A DNA stretch of 64,000 bases, taken from the NCBI GenBank assembly GCA_947074145.1, contig CAMTOJ010000001.1, positions 124,001 through 188,000 on the forward strand. Reading direction: 5' to 3'. Each line of letters begins with the position of its first letter. Position 1 is the first letter of the stretch. The notes below the pieces were generated by a model. The model ran no database searches, was not told where the DNA came from, and worked only from the letters and a program-made list of their open reading frames with translations. Position numbers and translations under genes: made by a program. The stretch is from an uncultured Bacteroidales bacterium (GTDB taxonomy: Bacteria > Bacteroidota > Bacteroidia > Bacteroidales > JAUNSR01). Shown one piece after another: positions 46,177 through 56,508 of the stretch.

Positions 46177-47196
46177 TTATGATATATGAGCTATAAGCCA
46201 TGCATCTTTGAAGGATGTTGTGTCTCTGAAATTATTAAGAAAACTTTCAGCATCCGGTTTATTATCAAATACATCAATATATAATCTGAATCTATCAGAT
46301 TTTTCAAGTATCTTGATAGAAGATAATCCCCTCTTATTCAATTTTAGAATATATTTCTGTGCGGATTCATTATCAGGAAAGCTGCCAATTATCAAATAAT
46401 ATCTTTTACGTGGACCATTTATTGTTTCTACATCAGTCACATTCTCAGATTGGATTTCTGTACTGTTACTTTGTATAAGCTCTGACTCCTCAAGCAGATC
46501 ATTATTTTCGTTATTTACTGTTTCAGAAAATAATGTAGCCTCTTTATCTTTATAATAATTGAAATCTGATAAAAGCATATCAGAAAGCATCTGTGTGGAA
46601 ATAAGTGATGCTTGATTAGACGGTAATCCGGTTTTATTTGTTGGTAATGAGAATAAAAGGAATGTCAAAATAAAAATCATAAGAAAAGAAACTCTTCTAT
46701 AATTCCTTACGATTACATTATTATGCTTTATTTCAAATTCATTATTATCATCCTGCAATGACAATCTTTTAACTGGAGTTATTTTATCAAAATGGATTGC
46801 TTTAAATCCTGTCAGAGAAAGATCAAAATTTTCAATCCTACTATTTCTGATGAATTCAATATTACCTTCTTGATTTTTGATTAATGAACCAATCGAGCCA
46901 AATTCTTCTGCTAATCCCTCATTTAATCTATTTTTTATTGAAAGTATTTCAGAAGTAAGTATATATTCTGCTTCTGAAAATGATATATTTTTTTCGTTCA
47001 TAATCGAACTCACCAAGAGTCCATCATTATGATTTAAAGATTCATTAAATTGTATCGCTTTATAAGGTGGTTTCATTACCCCATCCTCAGAAATATCAGC
47101 TTTCTGATAAGAAAGAATAAACCCTCCTAACCCTGGCATACAAACACAATCGTGTTTTGTAAAAAGAAATTCAATATGATGTATTAATATATTCAT
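46177..47196 (-). CDS. HU-CCDC81-like and SPOR domain membrane protein
   Basis: A 339-residue protein. Residues about 1-135 match the two bacterial HU-CCDC81-type domains (start with CVCMPGLGGFILSY, later EFGSIGSLI). One membrane helix follows (about 167-185, SFLMIFILTFLLFSL). An acidic linker leads to a C-terminal SPOR domain (about 263-339, RYYLIIGSFPDNESAQKY). SPOR domains bind denuded peptidoglycan at the division site, and the topology puts the HU-like part in the cytoplasm, so a link between the cell wall and a cytoplasmic partner such as DNA is plausible. It follows a TPR lipoprotein-like gene by 53 bases and is probably cotranscribed. Confidence 0.85.
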   Translation of the reverse strand: MNILIHHIEFLFTKHDCVCMPGLGGFILSYQKADISEDGVMKPPYKAIQFNESLNHNDGLLVSSIMNEKNISFSEAEYILTSEILSIKNRLNEGLAEEFGSIGSLIKNQEGNIEFIRNSRIENFDLSLTGFKAIHFDKITPVKRLSLQDDNNEFEIKHNNVIVRNYRRVSFLMIFILTFLLFSLPTNKTGLPSNQASLISTQMLSDMLLSDFNYYKDKEATLFSETVNNENNDLLEESELIQSNSTEIQSENVTDVETINGPRKRYYLIIGSFPDNESAQKYILKLNKRGLSSIKILEKSDRFRLYIDVFDNKPDAESFLNNFRDTTSFKDAWLIAHIS

Positions 47197-47249
47197 TAGA
47201 ATACAAATATAATAATATAACGCAAAAATATTAACAAATTAAACATTTT

Positions 47250-48080
47250 CTATTTACATTTTTTTATCCATTTATCAACTAATTCGATTTCTATCCCAAG
47301 TTCCTGTGCTTTTGTGAAATCTCTCATAGCTGAAGCTTTGTCATATTGGGCATATCTTATTCTTCCTCTAATCAACAATGCATAAGGATCATTAGGTTTA
47401 ATTTCCAAAGATTTATTAATATCTTCTGCTGCTTTAGCAAGCTTTCCATCGAGATAATATATCTCACTCCTTTTCATATACAACTCTGCATTATTGATAT
47501 TATTCTTAAGAACTTGGCTATACATATCTGCAGCATTGGTATAATCTTTTTCTGATTTTAATATTGTTGCAATTCCCATTCTACCAAGAGAACTATTTGC
47601 ATTATTTTTTACTAACCGTTCAAAATCAGATTTAGCAGCTACAAAATCATTCTGTTCAACTCTAATCAAACCTCTTCTATATAAAGCCTCTTCATTATCC
47701 TCATCAATTGCCAATATTGCATTATAATCTTCACAAGCGTTGTCCCATTGAGTCAGATCGGAATATAATGATGCTCTGTTTTGCAACAATGTCAATGATT
47801 TTGGAGCAAGCATAAGAGCTGAAGAATAAGAAATTACAGCATCATCATATTTATGAAGGTTACGTTGTATAGTACCAAGATTGGAAAGTAATATATAATT
47901 ATTGGGATTAGCAGGCTCTATTCTCATTGCTTTTTTAAGATAGGTTTCTGCTGATTCATAGGATTCATTTTCCAGAGCAACAAACGAACTATCTATAAAT
48001 GTTTGATAGTCATTAGAAAATAAATAAGAAGAAAAGGCAAATAATAAAGAGAAAGTTATTGCACGCATTTTTTTTTTCAA
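47250..48080 (-). CDS. Exported TPR protein
   Basis: A 276-residue protein with a Sec signal peptide (about 1-22) followed by about six tetratricopeptide repeats covering almost the whole mature protein (for example EALYRRGLIRVEQNDFVAAKSDF and NPYALLIRGR-type helices). It should sit in the periplasm as a protein-interaction scaffold. It is upstream of the HU-CCDC81/SPOR gene on the same strand, so the pair may act together in the envelope, but this is an inference from context. Confidence 0.85.
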   Translation of the reverse strand: MKKKMRAITFSLLFAFSSYLFSNDYQTFIDSSFVALENESYESAETYLKKAMRIEPANPNNYILLSNLGTIQRNLHKYDDAVISYSSALMLAPKSLTLLQNRASLYSDLTQWDNACEDYNAILAIDEDNEEALYRRGLIRVEQNDFVAAKSDFERLVKNNANSSLGRMGIATILKSEKDYTNAADMYSQVLKNNINNAELYMKRSEIYYLDGKLAKAAEDINKSLEIKPNDPYALLIRGRIRYAQYDKASAMRDFTKAQELGIEIELVDKWIKKCK

Positions 48081-48160
48081 ATTTATGAAATTAACTAATT
48101 GATAAATTCTTTTTTACAGGGATTAATGCTATTTATATCAAATAAACTATTCAATTGTAT

Positions 48161-48168
48161 TATTTTTG
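48161..48168 (+). promoter_or_regulatory. -7 promoter box of the MscS gene
   Basis: TATTTTTG matches TAnnTTTG, followed by TGCAAG; the start codon is 29 bases downstream. Confidence 0.6.
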
Positions 48169-48197
48169 TGCAAGAATTTAATCATTAAGTAAAAATT

Positions 48198-49121
48198 ATG
48201 CTTTTCAATCAATTACTTGCTACGGAAGTAGCCGACTCTACGAGTCAAAATTTAGATATAGAAAAAACAGTGTCTTCGTTTGCCAAATTAGTAGAATCTT
48301 TATCAAAATACTCTACCGACGAACTTATAGGTATGGCTGTTGAGGAAATAGTAAAATTTGGTTTTAAGATTTTACTTGCTATCGCTATCTTTTTAATTGG
48401 GAAATGGCTTATAAAAAAGATTGATTTTCTCATTACTAAACTGATGGATAAAAGAAAAGTTGAAATCTCACTGCGCACATTTCTAAGAAGTTTTATAAAG
48501 ATTACCTTAAACTTCCTAATGATAATATTCATTATAGGTGCTTTAGGGATAAATACATCATCATTTATTGCATTATTTGCTTCCGCCGGTGTCGCAATAG
48601 GTATGGCACTAAGCGGAACTTTGCAAAATTTTGCCGGAGGAATAATGATCCTTGTTTTCAAACCTTATAAAGTGGGTGATTTTATTGAAGCACAAGGTTA
48701 TATGGGTATTGTAAAAGAGATACAAATCGTAAATACAATCATAAACACACCTGACAATAAGATTATTATAATCCCAAATGGAGGACTTTCAACAGGTATA
48801 ATAAATAATTATTCCAAAGAAACTATACGTCGTGTTGATTGGACATTCGGTATCGCTTATGGAAATGACTACGATACAGCAAAAGCAACACTTTTAAAAT
48901 TAATAGAAAACGATTCAAGAATATTAAAAGAGCCAGAAACTTTCATTGCTCTTCATAGTCTCGGTGATAGCTCTGTAAATATAGTAGTAAGAGCATGGGT
49001 AAAACAAGAAAACTACTGGGATGTATATTTCCACATGAATGAACTTGTATATAAGGAATTTCCAAGAAACAATCTATCTATCCCATTCCCACAAATGGAT
49101 GTCCATATTCACAATAGCTAA
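48198..49121 (+). CDS. Small-conductance mechanosensitive channel (MscS family)
   Basis: A 307-residue inner-membrane channel that opens under membrane tension to release osmolytes. There are three membrane helices (about 50-70, 95-115, 122-150). The pore helix has the Gly/Ala pattern ASAGVAIGMALSGTLQNFAGG. The cytoplasmic beta domain contains FKPYKVGDFIE and IIIPNGGLSTG, and the C-terminal alpha/beta domain ends with NLSIPFPQMDVHI. Length and layout match E. coli MscS. It is a single-gene unit with its own promoter box and terminator. Confidence 0.95.
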   Translation: MLFNQLLATEVADSTSQNLDIEKTVSSFAKLVESLSKYSTDELIGMAVEEIVKFGFKILLAIAIFLIGKWLIKKIDFLITKLMDKRKVEISLRTFLRSFIKITLNFLMIIFIIGALGINTSSFIALFASAGVAIGMALSGTLQNFAGGIMILVFKPYKVGDFIEAQGYMGIVKEIQIVNTIINTPDNKIIIIPNGGLSTGIINNYSKETIRRVDWTFGIAYGNDYDTAKATLLKLIENDSRILKEPETFIALHSLGDSSVNIVVRAWVKQENYWDVYFHMNELVYKEFPRNNLSIPFPQMDVHIHNS

Positions 49122-49144
49122 AATTTAGATTTTAACAATAAATA

Positions 49145-49194
49145 AAAAAGGAAAACTTTAGGAATTTATATATTCCAAAAGTTTTCCTTTTTTA
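49145..49194. terminator. Terminator between the MscS gene and the RND operon
   Basis: A stem of about 19 pairs with one mismatch (AAAAGGAAAACTTTAGGAAT against ATTCCAAAAGTTTTCCTTTT) with T-runs on both strands, so it may act in both directions. Confidence 0.82.
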
Positions 49195-49376
49195 TTCTCT
49201 CTTGTTTGCAAGTCAAAGGATTTAAATATCAAAAACTAATAATTTGCTTTGTAGTACTATTTATATACTTGAATTTCTTTAAAGTATAATTCAACAAAGA
49301 GTGTGCAAGCCGTTATTAATTCTTCAGATATTATGCATGATCGATTTAATTTTCAAGATTTTCATTATATACAATA

Positions 49377-52300
49377 CTATACATTTTGTTGTTCATTGTT
49401 TTTCTGATCTACAGCATCCTTAGAGAAACCTTTCTTTAATCTATTCCATTTTGGTTTTTGTAACACGTTCTCTTCAACACGCTGCATAAACTCGAAAAAA
49501 TTTGGAATAAACAAAGTACCAAAAATACCGTTTATAGCCATTCCAAACACAACAGCTACTCCTAAGGATATTCGACTGGAGGCTCCTGCTCCTGTTGCAA
49601 ACATAAGAGGCATCACACCAAATACAAATGCCAAAGAGGTCATTAAAATAGGTCTCAATCTTATATTACCTGCACTCAAAGCAGAATCCTTTATCGACAT
49701 TCCGGTAAATCTGTTATCTCTTGCAAATGCAACTATCAATATAGAATTTTTTGCTGATAAGGCTATTAATAATATTAATCCTATTTGAGAATAAACACTT
49801 ATTGGTAATCCCCATACAAGACATCCTATAGTAACTCCAAGTACGGCAAATCCAACACTTAAAATTACAGCTATAGGACTGGTCCATGATTCATACTGAG
49901 CAGCTAAAACTAAAATAATCATTAAGAAAGCAAGTATCAAAATAACTGACATTGAGCTACCCGATTGTATTTCCTGAAAGGCAGTTCCTGTCCAAGCATA
50001 TCCGAAATTTTTCCCCAATAACTTATTTATTAATGATTCAGTCTGAACTATTGCAGTTCCGGAACTAGAACCTGTTGCAACATCAATATTAAGTTCAGCA
50101 GATGTATATAGATTATATCTACTTATATTAGCAGGACTTGTTTGATATTCAAACTTAACAAATGATGATAAAGGAACAATATCTCCATTAGAATTTTTTA
50201 TACCAAGACGTTTAACATCCTCCATAGTTGATCTTGCATTACTCTGTCCACCTAATATTACTTGGTAAACTCTTCCGAAATCTACAAAATCATTGATATA
50301 TGAAGTTCCAAGATAATTTGCAAGAGTTGATGTAACCTGATTAAATGTCAGACCCAGCATCCTTATCTTATCGCGTTCTACTTTTATATGATATTGAGGT
50401 ACATCAGGATTATAAAACGAGTTTACATCCAACAAAGCAGGAGCCGATTTTATATTCTCTTCAATTTCAAGATAAGCATTATATAATGCTTGTGTCCCCA
50501 AATTATTAATATCTTGTAGTTCTATCGTTAATCCACTAGTCGTTCCCAGACCTGGGATTCCGGGAGGATTAATTGCATATACTACAGCCTCGGGAACCCC
50601 TATATATGCTTCTGAATTAATCCTATCAACAATATCCATTGCAGATTCACCTTTCTTTTTTCTTTCGCTCCAATTTTTAAGTACAACCCATATAGAGCCT
50701 TGATTACTATTATTTCCTCCCATCAAACTAAAGCCTCCAATAGTAATATACTGAGATACTGCCGGATTGTTCTTTAAATATTTTTCACCAATTTCAAGCA
50801 AAACTTCATTAGTTCGATCTAAAGATGCTGCATTAGGCAACTGAACTACAATCATGCAATACCCTTGATCTTCTACGGGAATAAATGTGGTAGGAAGTTT
50901 CATGAACTTATATAAACCCAAACCACAAACTACAAAGAAAATAAGAAACGCTAACCAAACATGATTCAATAGATAAGTTATGCAATCTGAATAAATCTTT
51001 CTAGTCTTATCCATAAGAAAATTAAAACCTCTGAATAAGAAAAATTTTGACGGAGGTTCGACTTTCAAAAACAAAGCACATAAGGCGGGAGTTAATGTTA
51101 TTGATACAAATCCCGAAATAATAGTAGAAGCAGCTATTGTTAATGCAAATTGCTTTATCAATTCTCCTGTAATTCCACTTATAAATGATGTAGGTATAAA
51201 AACAGCCAACATAGATAAATCAATAGCGACAATAGGCCCTATTAACTCAGAAATCGCCTGTTCTACTGCTATTTTAACATCCTTCTTTTCTTCCTCCATC
51301 AGTCGATATGAATTTTCAACAACTACAATAGCATCATCAACTACTATTGCAATAGATAAGATTAAACCGAATAATGTTAGCAGATTTATAGAGAATCCGA
51401 GCATCATCATTACAGCAAAAGTAGCAATAAGTGATACAGGGATGGTAATCGACGGAATTATTACAGCTCTCCAATTTTGAAGGAAAAACATAATAACAAT
51501 AATAACCAGCGCAAGGGTCACAAAGAAGGTGCTTATTACCTCTTTAATTGAATCGGTAATAAAATTCGTCGTATTTAATGTAACATCATAATAAACTGAA
51601 GCCGGAAGATATTTAGCCAATTCTTCCATCTTTGCCAATGAAGCTTTAGCAACGGTAAGAGCATTAGCACCGGGTAACTGACTGACAGCTATCAGAGCTG
51701 TATTTTCACCTCCATAAGTGGCATTTTGTGCATATGTTTCACTACCCAGTTCCACTTTGGCGATATCCCCAAGACGTAGAAACTCGCCTGTTTCTGTTGA
51801 TTGAACAATAATATTCTCAAATCCGGCAACATCCTTAATAAGTCCTGATGCAGATAATAGATATTGAAACATTATCTTATTTGAAACCGGAGGTGCCCCA
51901 AGAGAACCTGGTGTAGAGCTAATATTTTGATCTGCGATTGCATTATAAATATCTTCTGATGAAACTTTTCTAATACGAAGAACATCAGGATCCATCCATA
52001 CTCTCATACTATAATTCCCGGATCCGAAAGTCTGAACCTGCCCTACTCCGGATACCCTTGCCAAATCATTTACTAAATTTAACTCGGCGTAATTGGCAAG
52101 AAAAAGATTATTATATAAAGTATCAGTACTTAGCAAACTAAATATAAGTAGAATATTAGATGCAGCTTTAGTAACAGTTACCCCTTCCTGTATTACCTGA
52201 CTAGGCAAGGTATTTAAAACCGTATTAAGTTTATTCTGAACATCTATAGCAGCCATATCTATATCCGTTCCAACTTCAAAAGTAATAGTTAAAGAATATT

Positions 52301-52571
52301 GACCTGTACCTGAGGTTGAACTCATATATATCATATTTTCTACCCCGTTAATAGCCTGCTCAATCGGAGCACCAACTGTGGTGGCAACCAATGAAGGTTC
52401 AGCTCCGGGATATGTTGTTGTAACCATTACAGTTGGCGGTGTAATGTCCGGATACTGAGCTATGGGTAGTCTTGCTAAACTAAAAATACCCGCAATCACA
52501 GCTATAAGAGATAATACGGTGGAAAATATTGGTCTTTCAATGAAGAAGGAAGTAAATGAATTATTTTTCAT
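49377..52571 (-). CDS. RND efflux pump, inner-membrane transporter (HAE1 family)
   Basis: A 1064-residue proton-driven multidrug transporter of the AcrB/MexB type. There are twelve expected membrane helices, with the first at about 10-30 (FIERPIFSTVLSLIAVIAG) and two large periplasmic loops. Typical blocks include YPDITPPTVMVTTTYPGA, the TM4 proton-relay region with two Asp (VVDDAIVVVEN), and FIPVEDQGYCM. It is the last gene of an operon with the adaptor and outer-membrane channel. The substrate is probably hydrophobic toxic compounds, but it cannot be read from the sequence. No TetR-type regulator is adjacent. Confidence 0.95.
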   Translation of the reverse strand: MKNNSFTSFFIERPIFSTVLSLIAVIAGIFSLARLPIAQYPDITPPTVMVTTTYPGAEPSLVATTVGAPIEQAINGVENMIYMSSTSGTGQYSLTITFEVGTDIDMAAIDVQNKLNTVLNTLPSQVIQEGVTVTKAASNILLIFSLLSTDTLYNNLFLANYAELNLVNDLARVSGVGQVQTFGSGNYSMRVWMDPDVLRIRKVSSEDIYNAIADQNISSTPGSLGAPPVSNKIMFQYLLSASGLIKDVAGFENIIVQSTETGEFLRLGDIAKVELGSETYAQNATYGGENTALIAVSQLPGANALTVAKASLAKMEELAKYLPASVYYDVTLNTTNFITDSIKEVISTFFVTLALVIIVIMFFLQNWRAVIIPSITIPVSLIATFAVMMMLGFSINLLTLFGLILSIAIVVDDAIVVVENSYRLMEEEKKDVKIAVEQAISELIGPIVAIDLSMLAVFIPTSFISGITGELIKQFALTIAASTIISGFVSITLTPALCALFLKVEPPSKFFLFRGFNFLMDKTRKIYSDCITYLLNHVWLAFLIFFVVCGLGLYKFMKLPTTFIPVEDQGYCMIVVQLPNAASLDRTNEVLLEIGEKYLKNNPAVSQYITIGGFSLMGGNNSNQGSIWVVLKNWSERKKKGESAMDIVDRINSEAYIGVPEAVVYAINPPGIPGLGTTSGLTIELQDINNLGTQALYNAYLEIEENIKSAPALLDVNSFYNPDVPQYHIKVERDKIRMLGLTFNQVTSTLANYLGTSYINDFVDFGRVYQVILGGQSNARSTMEDVKRLGIKNSNGDIVPLSSFVKFEYQTSPANISRYNLYTSAELNIDVATGSSSGTAIVQTESLINKLLGKNFGYAWTGTAFQEIQSGSSMSVILILAFLMIILVLAAQYESWTSPIAVILSVGFAVLGVTIGCLVWGLPISVYSQIGLILLIALSAKNSILIVAFARDNRFTGMSIKDSALSAGNIRLRPILMTSLAFVFGVMPLMFATGAGASSRISLGVAVVFGMAINGIFGTLFIPNFFEFMQRVEENVLQKPKWNRLKKGFSKDAVDQKNNEQQNV

Positions 52572-52608
52572 ATAAACCGTTTTAATTAATTTATAAGATC
52601 AATCGATC

Positions 52609-53727
52609 CTATTTACTATTTTCCTTTAGAACAGGTTTAACACTCATACCCGGTCTTACTTTTAATAATGCATTAGTTACATATTTTTCAGTTTGAGTAA
52701 TTCCTGAATTGATTACTCTTAACGTTTCGTTAACAAGCTCCCCTGTTTCTACATGTCTGTATTCTACTTTAGATGAGTCATTAACGATATACATATAAGT
52801 ACCTAACTGATCATTCCCAATCGAGGCATCCGGTACTAATATTGCATTATTCTGAATACAATAAGGGAATATTATTCTCACAAACATTCCGTCTTTTAAT
52901 AATTGATTCTTATTGGCAACGACAGCTCTCAATTGTATAGTACCTGTAGAAGTTTGCACATTAGGAGAATAATAGTCTAACTTAGCCTTAAATTCATCAC
53001 CTTCGTTAAGACCTTCAGGCAAAATTGTAAGATATCCAAGATCCTGGAGAGTCATGGTAGAATGATAAGAAAGGAATTCTGTTTCAGAAATTGAAAAATA
53101 CACATATAAACTATCATCTTTATAAATAGTAGCAAGAGTTGGCGCCGAAGTACCACTCACATAATTACCGATATCATAATTATAATTAGTGATTAATCCG
53201 GCATATGGAGCTCTCACATAACAATAACCATAATTTGTACGAGCAGTCTGAAGAGCAGCTTGGTAATTCTTTATATCTGCCTGAGCCTTTTCAAAATCAG
53301 AGCGAGCTTGAATTAAAGCTATTTGAGAAACAGCATTCATTTTCATTGCCTCTGCTGTTCTGTCATAGTTAGCCTGCATATATTCAATATTTGCATAACC
53401 TTGATTAAGTGTTGCCTGAGCCTGAATAAACTGATCTTTGTAAGTAGTAGGCTCAATAACGAATAGAGTTTCCCCTTTTTTTACAAATTCCCCGGGTTTG
53501 AAATTAATTTTCTCGATTACTCCCGAAACACGAGCTACTAAATTAACAGTTTTTTGTGCCTGAAGATATCCCGGATAATTTGCTTTAAGTGTAATATTTT
53601 CAACTAACGGATATGCTACGTTTACAGGAATTTCTGCGCTCTTATCACTATCTTTTTTATGTTTTTTACAGGAGAAAAAACCTAAAGAAACAATTAAACA
53701 AAACAACGTTAAGTATATATTTTTCAT
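52609..53727 (-). CDS. RND efflux pump, periplasmic adaptor lipoprotein
   Basis: A membrane fusion protein of about 372 residues that links the RND transporter to the outer-membrane channel. I chose the ATG at 53727 because it gives a clean lipoprotein signal (MKNIYLTLFC, lipobox GFFSC at about residue 20) and starts 11 bases after the upstream stop. An in-frame ATG at 53754 would overlap the upstream gene. Lipoyl-domain half-motifs (VARVSGVIEKINFKPGEFVKKGETL and later RAPYAGLITNY) flank a coiled-coil hairpin. Confidence 0.93.
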   Translation of the reverse strand: MKNIYLTLFCLIVSLGFFSCKKHKKDSDKSAEIPVNVAYPLVENITLKANYPGYLQAQKTVNLVARVSGVIEKINFKPGEFVKKGETLFVIEPTTYKDQFIQAQATLNQGYANIEYMQANYDRTAEAMKMNAVSQIALIQARSDFEKAQADIKNYQAALQTARTNYGYCYVRAPYAGLITNYNYDIGNYVSGTSAPTLATIYKDDSLYVYFSISETEFLSYHSTMTLQDLGYLTILPEGLNEGDEFKAKLDYYSPNVQTSTGTIQLRAVVANKNQLLKDGMFVRIIFPYCIQNNAILVPDASIGNDQLGTYMYIVNDSSKVEYRHVETGELVNETLRVINSGITQTEKYVTNALLKVRPGMSVKPVLKENSK

Positions 53728-53738
53728 ATGATTATATT

Positions 53739-55259
53739 TTATTGTATTTGCCATCCTCCACCCAATGCCTGATATAACTTAATTAAGTCGATTAATGCAC
53801 TACCCTCTGACTGAGCAAGTGATAATTCATAGCTTAATAATGTTTGCAAGGATGTCTGTACATTTATAAATGCACTTAAACCCATTTTGTATAATTCGAT
53901 AGATAGGGTCAACGAACTCAATGCTTCTACTGCAGCTGTTTTATATTCAAGATTCTGTCTTACTGAATTTTTATAAGCTATAATTGCATTATCAACCTCT
54001 TGTAAGGAAGTAAGCACTACCAAATTATAATTATCAACATATTGCTGAAGTTGCGATTGAGCAGATCTAACTGCCGCAGCCCTTGCACCTCCATTAAATA
54101 TAGTCCACTTAACAACAGGAGCTACTTGCCATACCATAGATTTCTCTTTAAACCATTTATTCAGATCATGACCGGAGAATCCGATTGATCCGCTAAACAT
54201 AAAAGTAGGCAACCACTCCTTTTGAGCAACCCCCAATGCATCTGCCTGAGCTTTCAATTGATATTCTGCCTCTAATATATCAGGTCGCTGGCGTAACAAA
54301 GCTGCAGGAATAGATACAGGCACAATAGACTCTGCACTTGGCATAGGAAGCAACTTCTCAAATATCGGAGTAACCGAAGAAGGAAGCGTACCTAACAGAA
54401 CTGCAAGCGAATTAATATATGAAGCAAATGAAGTTTCATAACTTGTTATACTTGCTCTTGTATTATAATAAGTAGACTTTGCCTGAGCCACATCAAGCTG
54501 AGAAGATAATCCGGCTTCGAATCTTGCTTGTGTTATATCTACAATCTCTTTTTGTGAAGAGATATTTGATCTAAGAACATTTAATAGTCTTTGAGATGTT
54601 AGAATATTAATATAAGCAGTTGCCACAGAAGCAGCCATAGATATCATTGTAGAATTATAATCCATTTTACTGGCTTTATATAAATTCCTTTCTTGCATAT
54701 ATTTCTTTCTGATTGATCCAAAAACATCAATCTCCCAACTTGAAGAAACCGCAGCATTAAAATATGAGGTATAACGCGGCATCAATGATGCATAAGCTGA
54801 ATTAGATGTATTAAGACTACTTCCGGCACGCTGCCAACCTCCACTTAAATCAAATGAAGGGAAGAATCCTGCCATTGCAGATTGCATTGCCTCTCTTGAT
54901 TGTATTATTCGCTGTTGAGCTATTAACAGATTATAATTATCTTTAATAGCAACATCTATCAATGAATCCAACAAATTATCATTTAATGTTTGCCACCATA
55001 ACTGTTCTATTTCTGCATCTTGCTCAAATTTCACACTATTGACAAAACCAACTGTATCTTTTAAAAAGGAATAATCAGAAGGGACTTCATTATATTCTGT
55101 CTGATATGTGACAGGAACCTCAAAATTCAATTTCTCTCTTTGACTCAAACAAATGAGACAATTAAGAGATAAGAAAATCATCAGTGTAGATTTTATAAAT
55201 ACTCCTGAAACATTAGCTAAAACAGATATTACTTTTAAGCAGTAATTAATTGTTCTCAT
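53739..55259 (-). CDS. RND efflux pump, outer-membrane factor (TolC/OprM, NodT family)
   Basis: A 506-residue outer-membrane channel protein with two OEP repeats (about 75-275 and 300-490). Family features are WWQTLNDNLLDSLIDVAIKDNYNL near the start, QARFEAGLSSQLDVAQAKS, and the C-terminal YKMGLSAFINVQTSLQTL. The true start may be the internal ATG at 55181, which begins a typical signal peptide (MIFLSLNCLICLSQ). The longer start adds 26 residues and was kept because its ATG is in frame. It is the first gene of the pump operon; the order (channel, adaptor, transporter) differs from the adaptor-first order of acrAB and mexAB. No clear promoter box was found. Confidence 0.9.
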   Translation of the reverse strand: MRTINYCLKVISVLANVSGVFIKSTLMIFLSLNCLICLSQREKLNFEVPVTYQTEYNEVPSDYSFLKDTVGFVNSVKFEQDAEIEQLWWQTLNDNLLDSLIDVAIKDNYNLLIAQQRIIQSREAMQSAMAGFFPSFDLSGGWQRAGSSLNTSNSAYASLMPRYTSYFNAAVSSSWEIDVFGSIRKKYMQERNLYKASKMDYNSTMISMAASVATAYINILTSQRLLNVLRSNISSQKEIVDITQARFEAGLSSQLDVAQAKSTYYNTRASITSYETSFASYINSLAVLLGTLPSSVTPIFEKLLPMPSAESIVPVSIPAALLRQRPDILEAEYQLKAQADALGVAQKEWLPTFMFSGSIGFSGHDLNKWFKEKSMVWQVAPVVKWTIFNGGARAAAVRSAQSQLQQYVDNYNLVVLTSLQEVDNAIIAYKNSVRQNLEYKTAAVEALSSLTLSIELYKMGLSAFINVQTSLQTLLSYELSLAQSEGSALIDLIKLYQALGGGWQIQ

Positions 55260-55589
55260 TGTATATACTCTTTAATTATTCTGTTATCCTATAATCTGAC
55301 CATAGATTATTGGCATTTTTCAAATAAAACAACATTAACAGAATATAGTTTATATATAATTTTTAAATTAGGTAAATAATTAAAAATAAGATTGGTTACT
55401 AATTCATTGATATACAATCAATCTGGCTTTACGAAGTTCAAACTACAACTTCAAATAAAAATATGTTATTAAGTTCCATGATAATTAAAAAAAGCAATTC
55501 AACTATTATTAAGTATAATTCTTTATCTATATGATTTTTAAATTATAATTTCACTAAAAAAATCTAATCAATATATTTTTTTACTACAT
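55260..55589. other. Divergent intergenic region RND operon-K+ channel
   Basis: About 330 AT-rich bases that should contain two divergent promoters. I saw no consensus box, hairpin or gene in it. Confidence 0.5.
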
Positions 55590-56384
55590 ATGCACTTCAA
55601 AGAAAAAATTGAAAATCAGATCAAAAAAAAGGAAAGAAAAATTTCAGAAATCCTCAGTTCAAGATTGTGCCGTTCATTTATTGCCCTAATTATCATCATA
55701 GGGACATCCTCAATAATCCTACAGTCATTTGACACTAAAAATGAATATCTGACAAGCTTTCAGACCATCTCATTTTTTTGTGCATTTATTTTTACTATTG
55801 AATATATTCTTAGAGTTATTAGTGCTCCGGCAGATTACCCGCATAAACACTCTTTTAAAGCCAGATTTACATATATAATATCATTTATGGGAATAATAGA
55901 TTTTTTTTCCATTTTACCATTCACCATTATATATCACCCAACAATACATGATTATAAAGAAATCGTAGAACTGGGCAAAATTTTCATAATATTCAAAACA
56001 TTCAGATATACCACCTCTTATAGAGTAATAAAACAAGTAATATCAACTGTAAAATATGAACTTTTCGTAGCCTTTTCAATGTCCATAATAATAATATCGT
56101 TCTGCGCCATTCTTATGTATTATATAGAAAGAGAAGCACAACCTGAAGCCTTTAGTAATATAGGCGAAGGATTTTGGTGGGCAATAATCACATTTACAAG
56201 TGTCGGTTACGGAGACGTTTACCCTATAACTACAGTCGGGAAAATCATTGCAAGTATTATGGCCACTATCGGTGTTATGACACTATCTCTTCCTACTGCC
56301 ATAATAAGTGGATCATTTGTAGAATATCTTCAGAATCACAAAAATCATAAAAAGGATTCTCCAGATTCAAATTTCAATTCTTAA
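55590..56384 (+). CDS. Voltage-gated-type potassium channel
   Basis: A 264-residue inner-membrane channel with six membrane helices (S1-S6). The pore loop and selectivity filter are FTSVGYGDVYP at about residues 200-210. The S4 helix (IIFKTFRYTTSYRVIKQV) has Arg/Lys residues spaced roughly every third or fourth position but fewer than in strongly voltage-gated channels, so voltage gating is uncertain. The length fits bacterial six-helix K+ channels. There is no RCK domain. A NhaC-type antiporter gene follows after 124 bases; the two may share a role in ion homeostasis. Confidence 0.93.
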   Translation: MHFKEKIENQIKKKERKISEILSSRLCRSFIALIIIIGTSSIILQSFDTKNEYLTSFQTISFFCAFIFTIEYILRVISAPADYPHKHSFKARFTYIISFMGIIDFFSILPFTIIYHPTIHDYKEIVELGKIFIIFKTFRYTTSYRVIKQVISTVKYELFVAFSMSIIIISFCAILMYYIEREAQPEAFSNIGEGFWWAIITFTSVGYGDVYPITTVGKIIASIMATIGVMTLSLPTAIISGSFVEYLQNHKNHKKDSPDSNFNS

Positions 56385-56508
56385 CATTCAATTAGGTGTT
56401 TTTTACTTTATCTAAAGTATTATAATAAAACTTCAAAACAATAATAATTAATTTCGCAGATTGAATAATCACATTATTGTTTCACAGTAATTCATAAACA
56501 GATAATAA

